A stretch of DNA of 64,000 bases from Thauera sp. (lineage in GTDB: Bacteria; Pseudomonadota; Gammaproteobacteria; Burkholderiales; Rhodocyclaceae): contig JACKMB010000006.1 in assembly GCA_024235615.1 (NCBI GenBank), positions 62,001-126,000 on the forward strand. Reading direction: 5' to 3'. Made by a program: the position numbers and the translations under genes. The notes under the pieces are model-generated. The model had not been told where the DNA came from, did not search any database, and worked only from the letters and a program-made list of their open reading frames with translations. Positions 29,913 through 38,163 of the stretch are shown here, piece after piece (position 1 is the stretch's first letter; the number at the start of each line of letters is the position of its first letter).

Positions 29913-30470
29913 TTACAGGCCCTTGACGGCGTAGATGCCGGGCGCGTTGCGCCAGTAGCCCTTGTAGTCCATCCCGCAGCCGAACAGGAAGCGGTCGGGG
30001 ATGTCGAGGCCGGTGAAGTCGGCGCGCATGCCGGGCTTCGCCTTGCGCTCGTGCAGCTTGTGCACCAGCACCGCGGACAGCACCTCGGCGGCGCCTTCTT
30101 CCTTCAGGTGCGCGATGATGGCCTCGAGCGTGTGGCCCTCGTCGAGGATGTCGTCGAGCACCAGCACCGTGCGCCCGCGCAGGTCCTGGGTGGGGCGCAC
30201 GCGCCAGTCGAGCAGGGTGCCCTGGATCGCGTGGCCGTAGCGCGTGGCGTGCAGGTAGGCGAGCTCGAGCGGGAAGGGCAGGCGCGGCAGGATGCGGCCG
30301 GCGAGGATCAGGCCGCCGTTCATCACCGCATAGACGAGCGGGTTGGCGTCGGCGAGGCGGGCGGTGATCTCGGCCGCCATGCGGTCGAGCGCAGCCTCCA
30401 CGGTGGCGGCGTCGGCGAGGCAGTCGGCCTCTTCGCGCGCGCGCTTGATTTCTTCCAGGTTCAGGGACAT
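29913..30470 (-). CDS. hpt: Hypoxanthine-guanine phosphoribosyltransferase
   Basis: A 185-residue type I phosphoribosyltransferase that salvages hypoxanthine or guanine with PRPP. The PRPP loop VLVLDDILDEGHT, the PPi loop region AVMNGGLILAGRI and the C-terminal purine-binding segment FLFGCGMDYKGYWRNAPGIYAV are present. Together with the adenine deaminase at 18.2 kb, upp, uraA and pyrE, it makes the window rich in nucleobase salvage. Divergent from upp. Confidence 0.92.
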   Translation of the reverse strand: MSLNLEEIKRAREEADCLADAATVEAALDRMAAEITARLADANPLVYAVMNGGLILAGRILPRLPFPLELAYLHATRYGHAIQGTLLDWRVRPTQDLRGRTVLVLDDILDEGHTLEAIIAHLKEEGAAEVLSAVLVHKLHERKAKPGMRADFTGLDIPDRFLFGCGMDYKGYWRNAPGIYAVKGL

Positions 30471-30669
30471 GTCGATGAGCTGCGGGCGCTTGCCCTGTGC
30501 GTTTTCGGACGCGTCATTCTAGCGCCGATCCCCGGCGGGCGCCGCCTTCGCCGGCGCGCCGGGACCCGCGGCGTGCTGCGATGCGGCAGGCTGTGGTTTG
30601 TGCGCTTGTGCGCCGGCCGGCGGCGCGGTAAAAGAGGCGGATCTTCGTCCCGCCGCCCCGGAAACCGCC

Positions 30670-31302
30670 ATGCCCATCCATGAAATCCGCCACCCGCTCG
30701 TGCGCCACAAGATCGGCCTGATGCGCGAGGGCGACATCAGCACCAAGAAGTTCCGCGAGCTCACCGCCGAGATCGCCCGCCTGCTGGCCTACGAGGCATG
30801 CAAGGACTTCCCGCTCGAGACGGTCGAGATCCAGGGCTGGGCTGGGCCGGTGCAGATCGAGCAGATCAAGGGCAAGAAGGTCACCGTGGTGCCGATCCTG
30901 CGCGCCGGCCTGGGCATGCTCGACGGCGTGCTCGACATGATGCCGAGCGCCAAGGTCAGCGTGGTCGGCATCGCCCGCGACGAGGAGACGCTGCAGCCGG
31001 TGCCCTACTTCGAGAAGTTCGTCGGCCAGCTCGACGAGCGCATGGCGCTGATCATCGACCCGATGCTCGCCACCGGCGGCTCCATGGTCGCCACCGTGGA
31101 CATGCTGAAGCGCAAGGGCTGCACCCACGTGCGCGCGCTGGTGCTGGTGGCGGCGCCCGAGGGCATCGCGCTGATGGACGACAAGCACCCCGACGTCGAC
31201 ATCTACACCGCGAGCATCGACAGCCACCTCAACGAGCACGGCTACATCATCCCCGGGCTGGGCGACGCCGGCGACAAGATCTTCGGCACGCGGCACAACT
31301 GA
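30670..31302 (+). CDS. upp: Uracil phosphoribosyltransferase
   Basis: A 210-residue enzyme converting uracil and PRPP to UMP. The PRPP-binding segment is [21 protein letters not shown], and the uracil-binding C-terminus ([29 protein letters not shown]) is complete. The N-terminal [12 protein letters not shown] is typical. The ATG at 30670 is preferred to an upstream in-frame ATG because it gives the family length. uraA follows 111 bases downstream on the same strand, a common upp-uraA pairing. Confidence 0.96.
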   Translation: MPIHEIRHPLVRHKIGLMREGDISTKKFRELTAEIARLLAYEACKDFPLETVEIQGWAGPVQIEQIKGKKVTVVPILRAGLGMLDGVLDMMPSAKVSVVGIARDEETLQPVPYFEKFVGQLDERMALIIDPMLATGGSMVATVDMLKRKGCTHVRALVLVAAPEGIALMDDKHPDVDIYTASIDSHLNEHGYIIPGLGDAGDKIFGTRHN

Positions 31303-31413
31303 TTCCATGGCGACGGCGGGCGATGGCCCGTCGCGTCATCACCGCTTCATCCATAACGACAACCATGCCAGCTGCGCGCCACCCCGGCCGCGTGCGCCTG
31401 GCGGAGAACCCTC

Positions 31414-32661
31414 ATGCGTGAAATCCCCATCCAGTCTGCCGAGCCGTTGTGGCGGCAGGCGATCTCCGGCGCCCAGATCCTCTTCGTCGCCTTCGGCGCG
31501 CTGGTGCTGGTGCCGCTGCTCACCGGGCTCAATCCCTCGCTCGCGCTGCTCGGCGCCGGCGTCGGCACGCTGCTGTTCCAGCTCATCACCGGGCGCCAGG
31601 TGCCGATCTTCCTCGGCTCGAGCTTCGCCTTCATCGCGCCCATCATCTTCAGCATCCAGACCTGGGGTATCCCGGCCACCATGGGCGCGCTCGCCTGCGT
31701 GTCGCTGATGTACTTCGTCTTCGCCGGCCTGGTGTGGAAGCACGGCGCCGACATCGTGCATCGCTACATGCCGCCGGTGGTGGTGGGGCCGATCATCATG
31801 ATCATCGGCCTGTCGCTCGCCGCGGTGGGCGTCAACATGGCGATGGGGCGCAGCGGCGACGGCAAGATCGAGCTCGTGCCCTACGCCACCGCGCTCACCG
31901 TCGCGGGGATCTCCTTCGGCACCACGGTGCTGGTGGCGGTGTTCGCGCGCGGCTTCCTGAAGCTGGTGCCCATCCTGTGCGGGGTGGGGGCGGGCTACGT
32001 GGCGGCGATCCTGTTCGGGCTGGTGGATTTCGCCGCGGTGGGCGCGGCGCCCTGGTTCGTGCTGCCGCAGTTCGTCACCCCGAGCTTCGAGCTCGCCGCC
32101 ATCCTGTTCATGCTGCCGGTGGCGCTGGCGCCGGCGATCGAGCACGTCGGCGACGTGCTCGCGATCGGCGGTGTGACCGGCAAGGACTACACCGAGAAGC
32201 CCGGCCTGCACCGCACCCTGGCCGGAGACGGCGCCGGCGTGCTGTTCGCCGGCCTCGTCGGCGGGCCGCCCATCACCACCTATTCCGAGGTCACCGGCGC
32301 GCTGACGCTGACCAAGAACTACAACCCGGCGATCATGACCTGGGCGGCGGTGTTCGCGGTGATCCTCGCCTTCTTCGGCAAGTTCAACGCGCTGCTGGCG
32401 TCGATCCCGGTGCCGGTCATGGGCGGGATCATGATGCTGATGTTCGGCTCGGTGGCGGCCGTGGGGCTCAACACGCTGATCAAGGCGCGCGTCGACCTGG
32501 AGGAGCCGCGCAACCTGGTGATCGTGTCCTCGGTGCTGGTGATGGGCATCGGCGGCCTGGCGCTGAACTTCGACGGCCTGACCCTGCAGGGCGTCAGCCT
32601 GTGCGGCGTCGTCGCGGTGCTGCTGAACCTGATCCTTCCGAAGACTCGAGCCGACGCCTGA
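31414..32661 (+). CDS. uraA: Uracil permease UraA (NCS2/NAT family)
   Basis: A 415-residue, 14-helix uracil:H+ symporter of the nucleobase-ascorbate transporter family. The conserved features are QILFVAFGALVLVPLLTG, LGSSFAFIAPI, the glutamate of ALAPAIEHVGDVLAIG in helix 8, and GGPPITTYSEVTGALTLTKNYN in helix 10. GGAG precedes the ATG. Its last 68 bases overlap the antisense 3' end of the YqjK-like gene, so the two mRNAs are complementary at their ends. Confidence 0.95.
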   Translation: MREIPIQSAEPLWRQAISGAQILFVAFGALVLVPLLTGLNPSLALLGAGVGTLLFQLITGRQVPIFLGSSFAFIAPIIFSIQTWGIPATMGALACVSLMYFVFAGLVWKHGADIVHRYMPPVVVGPIIMIIGLSLAAVGVNMAMGRSGDGKIELVPYATALTVAGISFGTTVLVAVFARGFLKLVPILCGVGAGYVAAILFGLVDFAAVGAAPWFVLPQFVTPSFELAAILFMLPVALAPAIEHVGDVLAIGGVTGKDYTEKPGLHRTLAGDGAGVLFAGLVGGPPITTYSEVTGALTLTKNYNPAIMTWAAVFAVILAFFGKFNALLASIPVPVMGGIMMLMFGSVAAVGLNTLIKARVDLEEPRNLVIVSSVLVMGIGGLALNFDGLTLQGVSLCGVVAVLLNLILPKTRADA

Positions 32662-32995
32662 GGATCGCCAGCAGGCCGCGCAGCAGCGGCACGGCGGTGG
32701 GCAGCAGCGCCGACAGCCTGCCGCCGCGCACCTGGCGCATCAGCAGCCAGCCTACCCACGCCCGCTTCGCGAGGCGGAGCGTGAGCCTCGGCTTCGCGGC
32801 CAGCACGACGAGCAGTGCGACCGACAGCACCGGAATCTTGTCCTTCGCCCACGCCAGGTTGTCGCGCAGCGAGTCGACGCGGTCGAGCGCGCCGTCGATG
32901 CCGGCGAGGCGCTGCGCGATGTCGGTCCGCTGCGCTTCGGCGCGCAGCTGAAGCTTCTGCTTGCGCAGCGCGAGCTCGATGTGGCGGGAATCCAT
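32594..32995 (-). CDS. YqjK-like small membrane-associated protein
   Basis: A 133-residue basic protein. A charged helical N-terminus (IELALRKQKLQLRAEAQRTDIAQRL) is followed by one or two hydrophobic segments (KIPVLSVALLVVLAA and WVGWLLMRQV) and an Arg/Ser-rich tail. Its place as third gene after a DUF883 and a YqjE-like gene matches the E. coli yqjD-yqjE-yqjK order, so it is called YqjK-like mainly on context. The 3' end overlaps uraA antisense by 68 bases. Confidence 0.65.
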   Translation of the reverse strand: MDSRHIELALRKQKLQLRAEAQRTDIAQRLAGIDGALDRVDSLRDNLAWAKDKIPVLSVALLVVLAAKPRLTLRLAKRAWVGWLLMRQVRGGRLSALLPTAVPLLRGLLAILRRRLESSEGSGSAAPRRRRTG

Positions 32996-33008
32996 GCCCG
33001 GCGCGCCC

Positions 33009-33401
33009 TCAGTCGGGTTTCTTCAAGGCCGCGCGGTCGCGTGCGAACTCGGCGAGGCTGGCGGAGAACAGCTTCGTGCCGCTGCGGAAGGCGCGCGCTG
33101 CGTTGCTCGCGGCGAGCAGCCCGCCGCCCAGGCAGACTGCGGTCGAGACGCCCAGCGCGAGCAGGCGGTGTTCCTCCCAGAACAGCACGGTCAGGAACAC
33201 CATCAGGAAGACCAGCCCGAAGCCGAGCAGCAGCCCCGCCAGCACCGTGTTGAGCGCGAGGCCGGTGAGGCGGAGCTTTTCTTCCTGGAGCTCGACCGCG
33301 AGCAGCTCAAGCCGCGTCTGCGCCGTCTGCAGGCCGGCATCGACGATGCCGTGCAGGCTGTCGGCGAGACGCGGCCTGGGCGCCCTGGGCTCGGTGCTCA
33401 T
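33009..33401 (-). CDS. YqjE-like (phage-holin-family fold) membrane protein
   Basis: A 130-residue protein with a soluble amphipathic N-terminal helix (LQTAQTRLELLAVELQEEKLRL), two transmembrane helices (ALNTVLAGLLLGFGLVFLMVFL and LALGVSTAVCLGGGLLAA) and a charged tail. It belongs to the YqjE/holin-superfamily-III group, which is chromosomal and not evidence of a prophage. It starts four bases after the DUF883 stop. Confidence 0.82.
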   Translation of the reverse strand: MSTEPRAPRPRLADSLHGIVDAGLQTAQTRLELLAVELQEEKLRLTGLALNTVLAGLLLGFGLVFLMVFLTVLFWEEHRLLALGVSTAVCLGGGLLAASNAARAFRSGTKLFSASLAEFARDRAALKKPD

Positions 33402-33405
33402 CGAC

Positions 33406-33717
33406 TCAGCGGCGGCTGACCAGCAGGCCGAGCAGGAAGGCGACGCCGGCGGCGACGCCGACCGACTGCCAGGGGTTCTCATGCACGTAGTCGTCGGTCG
33501 CGCGCACGGCCTTCTTGCCGGTGTCGACGATTGCGGCCTCGGCGTCGGCCAGGCGGTCCTTGGCGACCGCCACGCGGCCGTTGATGCGCGCGCGCAGATC
33601 GTCGAGCTTGCCGCCCTGCTGGTCGGCGGTGAGCTTGAGGAGTTCCTCGGCGTCCGAGATCAGGGACTTGAGGTCGTCGACGATCTTGTCCTTGGAGGGC
33701 TGAAGGGTCGTTGCCAT
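33406..33717 (-). CDS. DUF883 (ElaB/YqjD-type) protein
   Basis: A 103-residue protein with a long amphipathic helical region (VDDLKSLISDAEELLKLTADQQ...) and a C-terminal anchor (NPWQSVGVAAGVAFLLGLLVSRR), the classic YqjD/ElaB/YgaM layout. In E. coli these tail-anchored proteins bind stationary-phase ribosomes and tether them to the membrane. First gene of the YqjD-YqjE-YqjK-like trio. The 287-base spacer upstream (33718-34004) is divergent toward a thioredoxin gene and shows no other feature. Confidence 0.9.
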   Translation of the reverse strand: MATTLQPSKDKIVDDLKSLISDAEELLKLTADQQGGKLDDLRARINGRVAVAKDRLADAEAAIVDTGKKAVRATDDYVHENPWQSVGVAAGVAFLLGLLVSRR

Positions 33718-34004
33718 GATGGTTCTCCTGAGTGTGGTCGGTAAAAATGGCCTGAAGCGTTTCGTGCCATGCCTGCAGCAAGCCTACCCCGGGGGGCTCC
33801 CGCCCGCAATGAACGATGCGTAAGCGGATGCTGAAGCCGGTGTAGGCGGATGTCGCGTCGCAGCGGTCGAGCCGACGCGGGCGGGTGCGCCGGGCGGCGA
33901 TGCTTGGCAAAATGGAGCCGATGTCGTCGGGCGCCTCGGTGCCCGCTCCCTGCCGGCATGGCACACGCCATGACGGACTCCCGTCTGCCAGGAAAGGTTT
34001 CCCG

Positions 34005-34514
34005 ATGATCCACAAGTTCGCCGTCACGCTCGCCCTCAGTCTCGGTCTCGTCTCCGCCACCGCCCATGCCGGCGAGGGGATCGACACCGCCGCCTTCTTC
34101 TCGTCCACGCTGACCGGCCTCGACGGCGGGAAGGTGGCGATGGAGCAGTTCCGCGGCCGCCCGCTGGTGGTCAATTTCTGGGCGCGCTGGTGCGGGCCTT
34201 GCCGCGACGAGATTCCGGAACTGGTGAAGCTGCGCGCGGAGCAGGGCGCGGACGGGATCGAGGTGATCGGCGTCGCGATCGAGGAGAACGACAAGCTCGA
34301 GGCGGTGAAGGACTTCGCCAAGGCCTACGACATGCGCTACCCGGTGGTGATCGCCGCCAAGGACGGCATCCCGCTGATGAAGGCGCTCGGCAATCCGCAG
34401 GCGGGGATGCCCTTCACCGTGTACATCGGGCGCGACGGCAAGGCGGTCGGCAGCAAGCTGGGCCTGGTGCGCCGCGCCGACCTCGAGGCTGCGGCGCAGG
34501 CCTTGTTGAAGTGA
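34005..34514 (+). CDS. Periplasmic TlpA-type thiol:disulfide oxidoreductase
   Basis: A 169-residue exported thioredoxin-fold protein. The signal peptide (1-22, ending TAHA) is followed by a TlpA/ResA-like domain with NFWARWCGPCRDEIPEL (Cys63, Cys66) and the cis-Pro segment AGMPFTVYIGRDG. Such proteins reduce disulfides for cytochrome c or copper-centre maturation. It sits at the far end of the extended nos operon but on the opposite strand, convergent with the last NosL-like gene, so it is probably expressed separately. The ATG at 34005 has AGGAAAGG upstream. Confidence 0.88.
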   Translation: MIHKFAVTLALSLGLVSATAHAGEGIDTAAFFSSTLTGLDGGKVAMEQFRGRPLVVNFWARWCGPCRDEIPELVKLRAEQGADGIEVIGVAIEENDKLEAVKDFAKAYDMRYPVVIAAKDGIPLMKALGNPQAGMPFTVYIGRDGKAVGSKLGLVRRADLEAAAQALLK

Positions 34515-34552
34515 CGGGAAGAACGGGCGCGGGTGAGGGCTGAAGGGCCGCT

Positions 34553-34706
34553 TTCGCGCCTGCCGGCGCTCCTACATGAACCCCGAGGCGCGACGGTTTC
34601 CTGTAGGAGCGCCGGCAGGCGCGAATACGGCGCTCCAGCGGTGTCGCGTGCTGCGGCCGCGCTTCTGGCCTCGGGGGTTTATGTAGGAGCGCCTGCCGGC
34701 GCGAAT
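34553..34706. repeat. Three GTAGGAGC-type interspersed repeats between convergent genes
   Basis: Copies at 34553-34576 (inverted), 34602-34626 (direct) and 34682-34706 (direct, with the central GCCGGCAGG replaced by its complement, GCCTGCCGG). The inverted and first direct copy can pair over more than 20 bases, forming a long hairpin between the TlpA gene and the end of the nos operon. It may therefore act as a terminator or 3'-end stabiliser. Confidence 0.85.
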
Positions 34707-34751
34707 ACGGCGGTCCAGCGGCGTCGCGTGCCCAGCTTCGGATCCCGGGCC

Positions 34752-35240
34752 CTACTCGAAGCGCCCTTCGTCCAGCATGACCGGCAGCGTGGCGCTCACC
34801 TCGTCGAAGCGCACGATGCGCGCGCCCTTGTGCTCCTTGAGGAAGTCCGCGGCGTCCTCGGCGCTGGCGAGCGGGACGAACTCGTGCCCCATCGGCCCGA
34901 GCACGTCCGAGCCGACGACGTACCACGCGCCCTTGGCGTCGATTGCCTGCAGGCCGTAGTACTCGGTCACCGCGATGCGCTCGATCTGCTCGCGGCTGTG
35001 GCCGGCGGCGTATTTGCCCGGGTCGTGCCAGAACTTGAACATGTCCTTGGCGCCGTCGAAGAAGTGGGCGTGGCCGTCCTTGTAAACGATGGTCGCCACC
35101 CAGTTGGGGTACTTGGCGGTGAGCATGCCGCATACCGGGCAGAGGTCCTTCGCGCCCGGTTTCGGCAGTGCGGCGGCGGGGGCCTGGGCGAGCGCGAAGC
35201 TCGTCCAGGCCGCGAAGACGAGGGCGAGCAGGGTCTTCAT
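34752..35240 (-). CDS. NosL-domain protein, third copy in the operon (Sec-exported)
   Basis: A 162-residue exported protein with a signal peptide (1-19, ending FALAQ). Its NosL-type metal motif is DLCPVCGMLTAKYPNW (Cys34, Cys37 and the following Met39), and FFDGAKDMFKFWHDPGKY is typical of NosL. NosL proteins are Cu(I) chaperones for NosZ. Unlike the canonical nosL in this operon there is no lipobox. Its start overlaps the preceding stop (ATGA). It is the last gene of the putative 18-gene operon. Function in copper delivery is inferred from the domain. Confidence 0.82.
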   Translation of the reverse strand: MKTLLALVFAAWTSFALAQAPAAALPKPGAKDLCPVCGMLTAKYPNWVATIVYKDGHAHFFDGAKDMFKFWHDPGKYAAGHSREQIERIAVTEYYGLQAIDAKGAWYVVGSDVLGPMGHEFVPLASAEDAADFLKEHKGARIVRFDEVSATLPVMLDEGRFE

Positions 35241-35848
35241 GACTTGTTCTGCTGCTCCATCATCTTGCGCCGACGCTCGGCGCGGTTCTTGCGGATGCGC
35301 GCGACGTCGGCCGACATGTCGGTGTAGGCGGCCAGCAGCGCGCCGTCGAAGTCGGTGAGCTCGCCGCCGTTGGCCGCCTGCGAGGCCTTGGCCGCGTCGG
35401 CGTTGCCGTAGGCGACCTTGCTGCGGGCGGTCATCACGCCGGGCAGCTTGCTGCCGACCAGGAAGCTCGCCTTGTCGACCTCGACGAGCGGCTTGGTGTC
35501 GCCCGCGGCGGCGTTGTCGCCGACCCACAGCGCCTTGGGGTCGCGGTCGATGTTGAGCGACAGGCTGATCGCGGAGCAGTGCAGCGAGCAGGTGCCGTCG
35601 GCGACGTCGTCGGCGTAATGCACGATCATGCGCGAGTGGTGGAACTGCTTGCGGTCCATGCCGCAGTACGGGCACTTGGGATACTTGGCGATGTCGTCGA
35701 CCTGGGGCTGCGGGTCCGGCGCGGTCCTGGGGGTGAACTGCGCCGGCGTGCCGTCGCCCGGGCAGGCGGACTGGGCGTTGGCCTTGCCCGCGACGGCGAG
35801 GCCGATGCTGGCGAGGACGGACATCTTGAGGGCTTCCCTGCGATCCAT
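35237..35848 (-). CDS. NosL-domain protein, second copy (twin-arginine signal)
   Basis: A 203-residue exported protein. MDRREALKMSVLASIGLAVA is a twin-arginine-type signal. The metal motif is YPKCPYCGMDRKQFHHSRM (Cys59, Cys62, Met64) and a second pair occurs in DGTCSLHCSAIS (Cys87, Cys91), so it has more potential copper ligands than ordinary NosL. The C-terminus is a basic charged helix (RIRKNRAERRRKMMEQQ). It lies 94 bases after the TlpA-like lipoprotein gene and is translationally coupled to the next NosL-like gene. A copper chaperone or copper-loading partner is inferred. Confidence 0.82.
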   Translation of the reverse strand: MDRREALKMSVLASIGLAVAGKANAQSACPGDGTPAQFTPRTAPDPQPQVDDIAKYPKCPYCGMDRKQFHHSRMIVHYADDVADGTCSLHCSAISLSLNIDRDPKALWVGDNAAAGDTKPLVEVDKASFLVGSKLPGVMTARSKVAYGNADAAKASQAANGGELTDFDGALLAAYTDMSADVARIRKNRAERRRKMMEQQNKS

Positions 35849-35942
35849 GGCTGGTCTCCTGGGTTGAGTCTGGCTGGTGGATGGGTGAGGCGAGGTGGGT
35901 CCGATCGTGCGCGCGTGCGCGACGGTGCGCCTTGATGAAGGT

Positions 35943-36440
35943 CTAGCGGGCGTCGGGGAGTATGCGCTTCAGCTGCGACATTAGCAGTTTCTGATCCGCC
36001 TCGCCGAGGATCTTCCCGCCGATGCGGCCATCGCGATCGATGAAGTAGGTGATCGGCAGGCCCTGCACGCCGTACTGGCGGGTGATCTTCGAGTCGGGGT
36101 CGAGCAGCGCCGGATAGCCGACGCCGAGCTGGGCGACGAAGGCGGCGGCGGTGGCGCGGTCCTGGGCGACATTCACCGCCAGTACCACGAGGCCGCTCGC
36201 CGCGTGCTCGCGCTGCAGGCGATCGATCTGCGTCATGCTGTTGGCGCAGTAGCGGCACCAGTCGGCCCAGAAGTCGAGGACCACCGGCTTGCCGGCGAAG
36301 TCCTCGGGGAAGCGATGCAGCTTGCCGTCGAGGTCCGTCGCCTCGAAGCGCGGTGCCGCGCTGCCCATCTTCGGGCCGGTGTCGGGTGCGCCGCAGGCCG
36401 CGAGCAGGGCGCAGGCGAGGGCGAGCAGGAAGGATCTCAT
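35943..36440 (-). CDS. TlpA-like thioredoxin-fold lipoprotein
   Basis: A 165-residue protein with a lipoprotein signal (ALLAAC, lipidated Cys16). Its thioredoxin/AhpC-TSA-type domain has DFWADWCRYCANSMTQ (Cys62, Cys65) and QGLPITYFIDRDGRI as the cis-Pro loop. The CRYC active site is unusual for TlpA proteins, which mostly have CxPC, so redox potential or metal binding may differ. Some ScoI/ResA relatives handle copper. ATG 36440 is preferred to the GTG at 36449 because GAAGG is well spaced. It starts 13 bases after the polytopic membrane protein. Confidence 0.85.
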   Translation of the reverse strand: MRSFLLALACALLAACGAPDTGPKMGSAAPRFEATDLDGKLHRFPEDFAGKPVVLDFWADWCRYCANSMTQIDRLQREHAASGLVVLAVNVAQDRATAAAFVAQLGVGYPALLDPDSKITRQYGVQGLPITYFIDRDGRIGGKILGEADQKLLMSQLKRILPDAR

Positions 36441-36453
36441 CGGTGGCACGCCT

Positions 36454-37464
36454 TCACTCGAGCAGGATCAGGTTGGAGCTCAGCACCATGAAGCTCGCCA
36501 CCGCGAGGAAGAGCGCGAAGCCCGCCGCGGCGATGCCGGCCAGGCGCGCGCTCGCCTGCGGCGCCAGCGTGGCGAGGCTGGGCCGGCGCGCGAACAGGGT
36601 CAGCACGCCGGCCGCCAGTCCCGCGGCGGCGGCGGCGAAGAGCGGGACGTAGAGCAGGTAGCCCTGGTAGTCGTATTCCGGCTTGAGGATGCAGAACGGG
36701 CAGTGGTGGTGCGGGTGCTCGTAGATGTAAAGCGACACGAAGGCGACGATGCCCATCAGCGCGGCGAAGAAGGCGACCACGGAGGACGCGCCCACCGCGA
36801 GCCCGCTCCACACCCGCCGCCCCGCGCCGCGCCAGTGCCACAGCGCGAGCAGCACGGCCGTACCCAGGCCGGCGTAGAACAGCGCGATGGCCTGGCGCGG
36901 CGCCATCGCGCTGACCTCGCTCGCCACCGTGTCGGCCTCCTCCGAGAACATGCTGCCGCAGCACGAGGTGATCACGTCGGCCTCGAGGCGGATGAAGTAG
37001 TTGAACTGCAGGTACAGCACCAGCGCGGCGAGCGGCGCGTAGGCGAGCAGCAGCACGTACTTGAGGCGGGTGAGCGGATAGTCGCGCGCCTGGTTGTCGA
37101 GGCGGTTGATCGCCAGCCAGGTGGAGGCGAAGAAGAACAGCGCGAGCTGCGCGTAGAGCGCCGGGAAGCCGTAGGCGTTGGCGTTGAGCGCGCCCACCGC
37201 GCACATCGCGCCGACGAACATCACCGACATCTTGTCGGCGTTGAACACGAACAGCAGCGTCGACAGGATCTGCAGTCCGCACACCAGCGCCACCATCATC
37301 GAGAACAGGTAGGTCAGGCGCTCGAGGCGCAGCTGGCGCTCGCTGCCGCTGCCGAGGTCCCAGTGGCGGATCAGCTGCACCGCGAAGGGCGAGGCGGTCG
37401 CCAGCATGGCCAGGCTCAGGCCGGCGGCCAGCAGCAGGGCGATGATGGCGGGCTGGAAGATCAT
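36454..37464 (-). CDS. Polytopic membrane protein with His-rich CxxC site, nos-linked, unknown function
   Basis: A 336-residue protein with about eight hydrophobic helices. I do not recognise a named family. Potential metal or thiol sites are Cys168-Cys169 in ITSCCGSMFSEE and HPHHHCPFCILKPEYDYQG (His run 250-254, Cys255, Cys258), each in a loop between helices. The CPFC pair next to three to four histidines looks like a copper-binding or thiol-redox centre. Its start overlaps the ABC ATPase stop (ATGA), and a TlpA-like lipoprotein and two NosL-like proteins follow, so a role in copper or thiol handling with the ABC transporter is plausible. Confidence 0.75.
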   Translation of the reverse strand: MIFQPAIIALLLAAGLSLAMLATASPFAVQLIRHWDLGSGSERQLRLERLTYLFSMMVALVCGLQILSTLLFVFNADKMSVMFVGAMCAVGALNANAYGFPALYAQLALFFFASTWLAINRLDNQARDYPLTRLKYVLLLAYAPLAALVLYLQFNYFIRLEADVITSCCGSMFSEEADTVASEVSAMAPRQAIALFYAGLGTAVLLALWHWRGAGRRVWSGLAVGASSVVAFFAALMGIVAFVSLYIYEHPHHHCPFCILKPEYDYQGYLLYVPLFAAAAAGLAAGVLTLFARRPSLATLAPQASARLAGIAAAGFALFLAVASFMVLSSNLILLE

Positions 37465-38159
37465 GGCCAGGCCCTGCGCGTGTCGACGACCTCGATGAGC
37501 TGGCCGTCGCGCAGCGAATACACCCGGTCGACCACCTCGGACTCCACCACCAGCGGGTCGTGGCTGGTGAGGATCACCGTGCGCCCGGCCTCGGCCAGCC
37601 GCCGCAGGATGGCGAGGAATTCGGCCGAGAGCTTGCTGTCGAGGTTGGCGGTGGGCTCGTCGGCGACGAGGATCTCGGGGTCGTTGATGAGCGCGCGGCA
37701 GATCGCCACGCGCTGCTGCTCGCCGCCGGAGAGCCACTCCACCTTGGCGTCGCGGCGGTGCGAGAGCTGCATGTCGGCGAGCAGCGCCTCGGCGCGCTCG
37801 ACGAGCCGCGCGCGCGGGGTGCCGGTGGGATAGCCGGGCAGGATGATGTTCTCGATCGCCGACAGGCCGCGCACCAGGTTGAACTGCTGGAAGATGAAGC
37901 CGAAGGTGCTGCGGCGGATTTCGGTGAGGAAGCGCTCGGGCAGGCCGGAGATGTCCTCGCCCTTGAGCCGCACCCGGCCCTCGGTGGGGCGGGCGAGGCA
38001 GCCGAGGATGGTGAGCAGCGTGGTCTTGCCCGAGCCCGAGGGGCCCTTCAGCACGTTGACGCGCGCGGGCGGGATCTCCAGGTCGATGCCCTTGAGCGCC
38101 CAGTATTCGTTGTGTTGGCCCTGGTTGAAGGCCTTGCGGATGTTGGCGAGTTCGAGCAT
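37461..38159 (-). CDS. ABC transporter ATP-binding protein (MacB/LolD type)
   Basis: A 232-residue nucleotide-binding subunit: Walker A GPSGSGKTT, Q-loop FQQFNLV, signature LSGGEQQRV, Walker B ILVADEPTANLDS and switch His in LTSHD. The sequence is closest in style to the MacB/LolD/FtsE branch, which works with FtsX-like permeases to drive periplasmic mechanotransmission rather than classical transport. Four bases separate it from the permease gene upstream, and it overlaps the downstream membrane protein by four bases. It is clearly distinct from NosF, so the operon has two ABC systems. Confidence 0.92.
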   Translation of the reverse strand: MLELANIRKAFNQGQHNEYWALKGIDLEIPPARVNVLKGPSGSGKTTLLTILGCLARPTEGRVRLKGEDISGLPERFLTEIRRSTFGFIFQQFNLVRGLSAIENIILPGYPTGTPRARLVERAEALLADMQLSHRRDAKVEWLSGGEQQRVAICRALINDPEILVADEPTANLDSKLSAEFLAILRRLAEAGRTVILTSHDPLVVESEVVDRVYSLRDGQLIEVVDTRRAWP

Positions 38160-38163
38160 CGCG

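Noticed and set aside
33009-33401. Holin-like protein as evidence for a prophage
   Set aside because: It is a YqjE-type chromosomal protein in a YqjD-YqjE-YqjK-like trio, with no other phage genes nearby.
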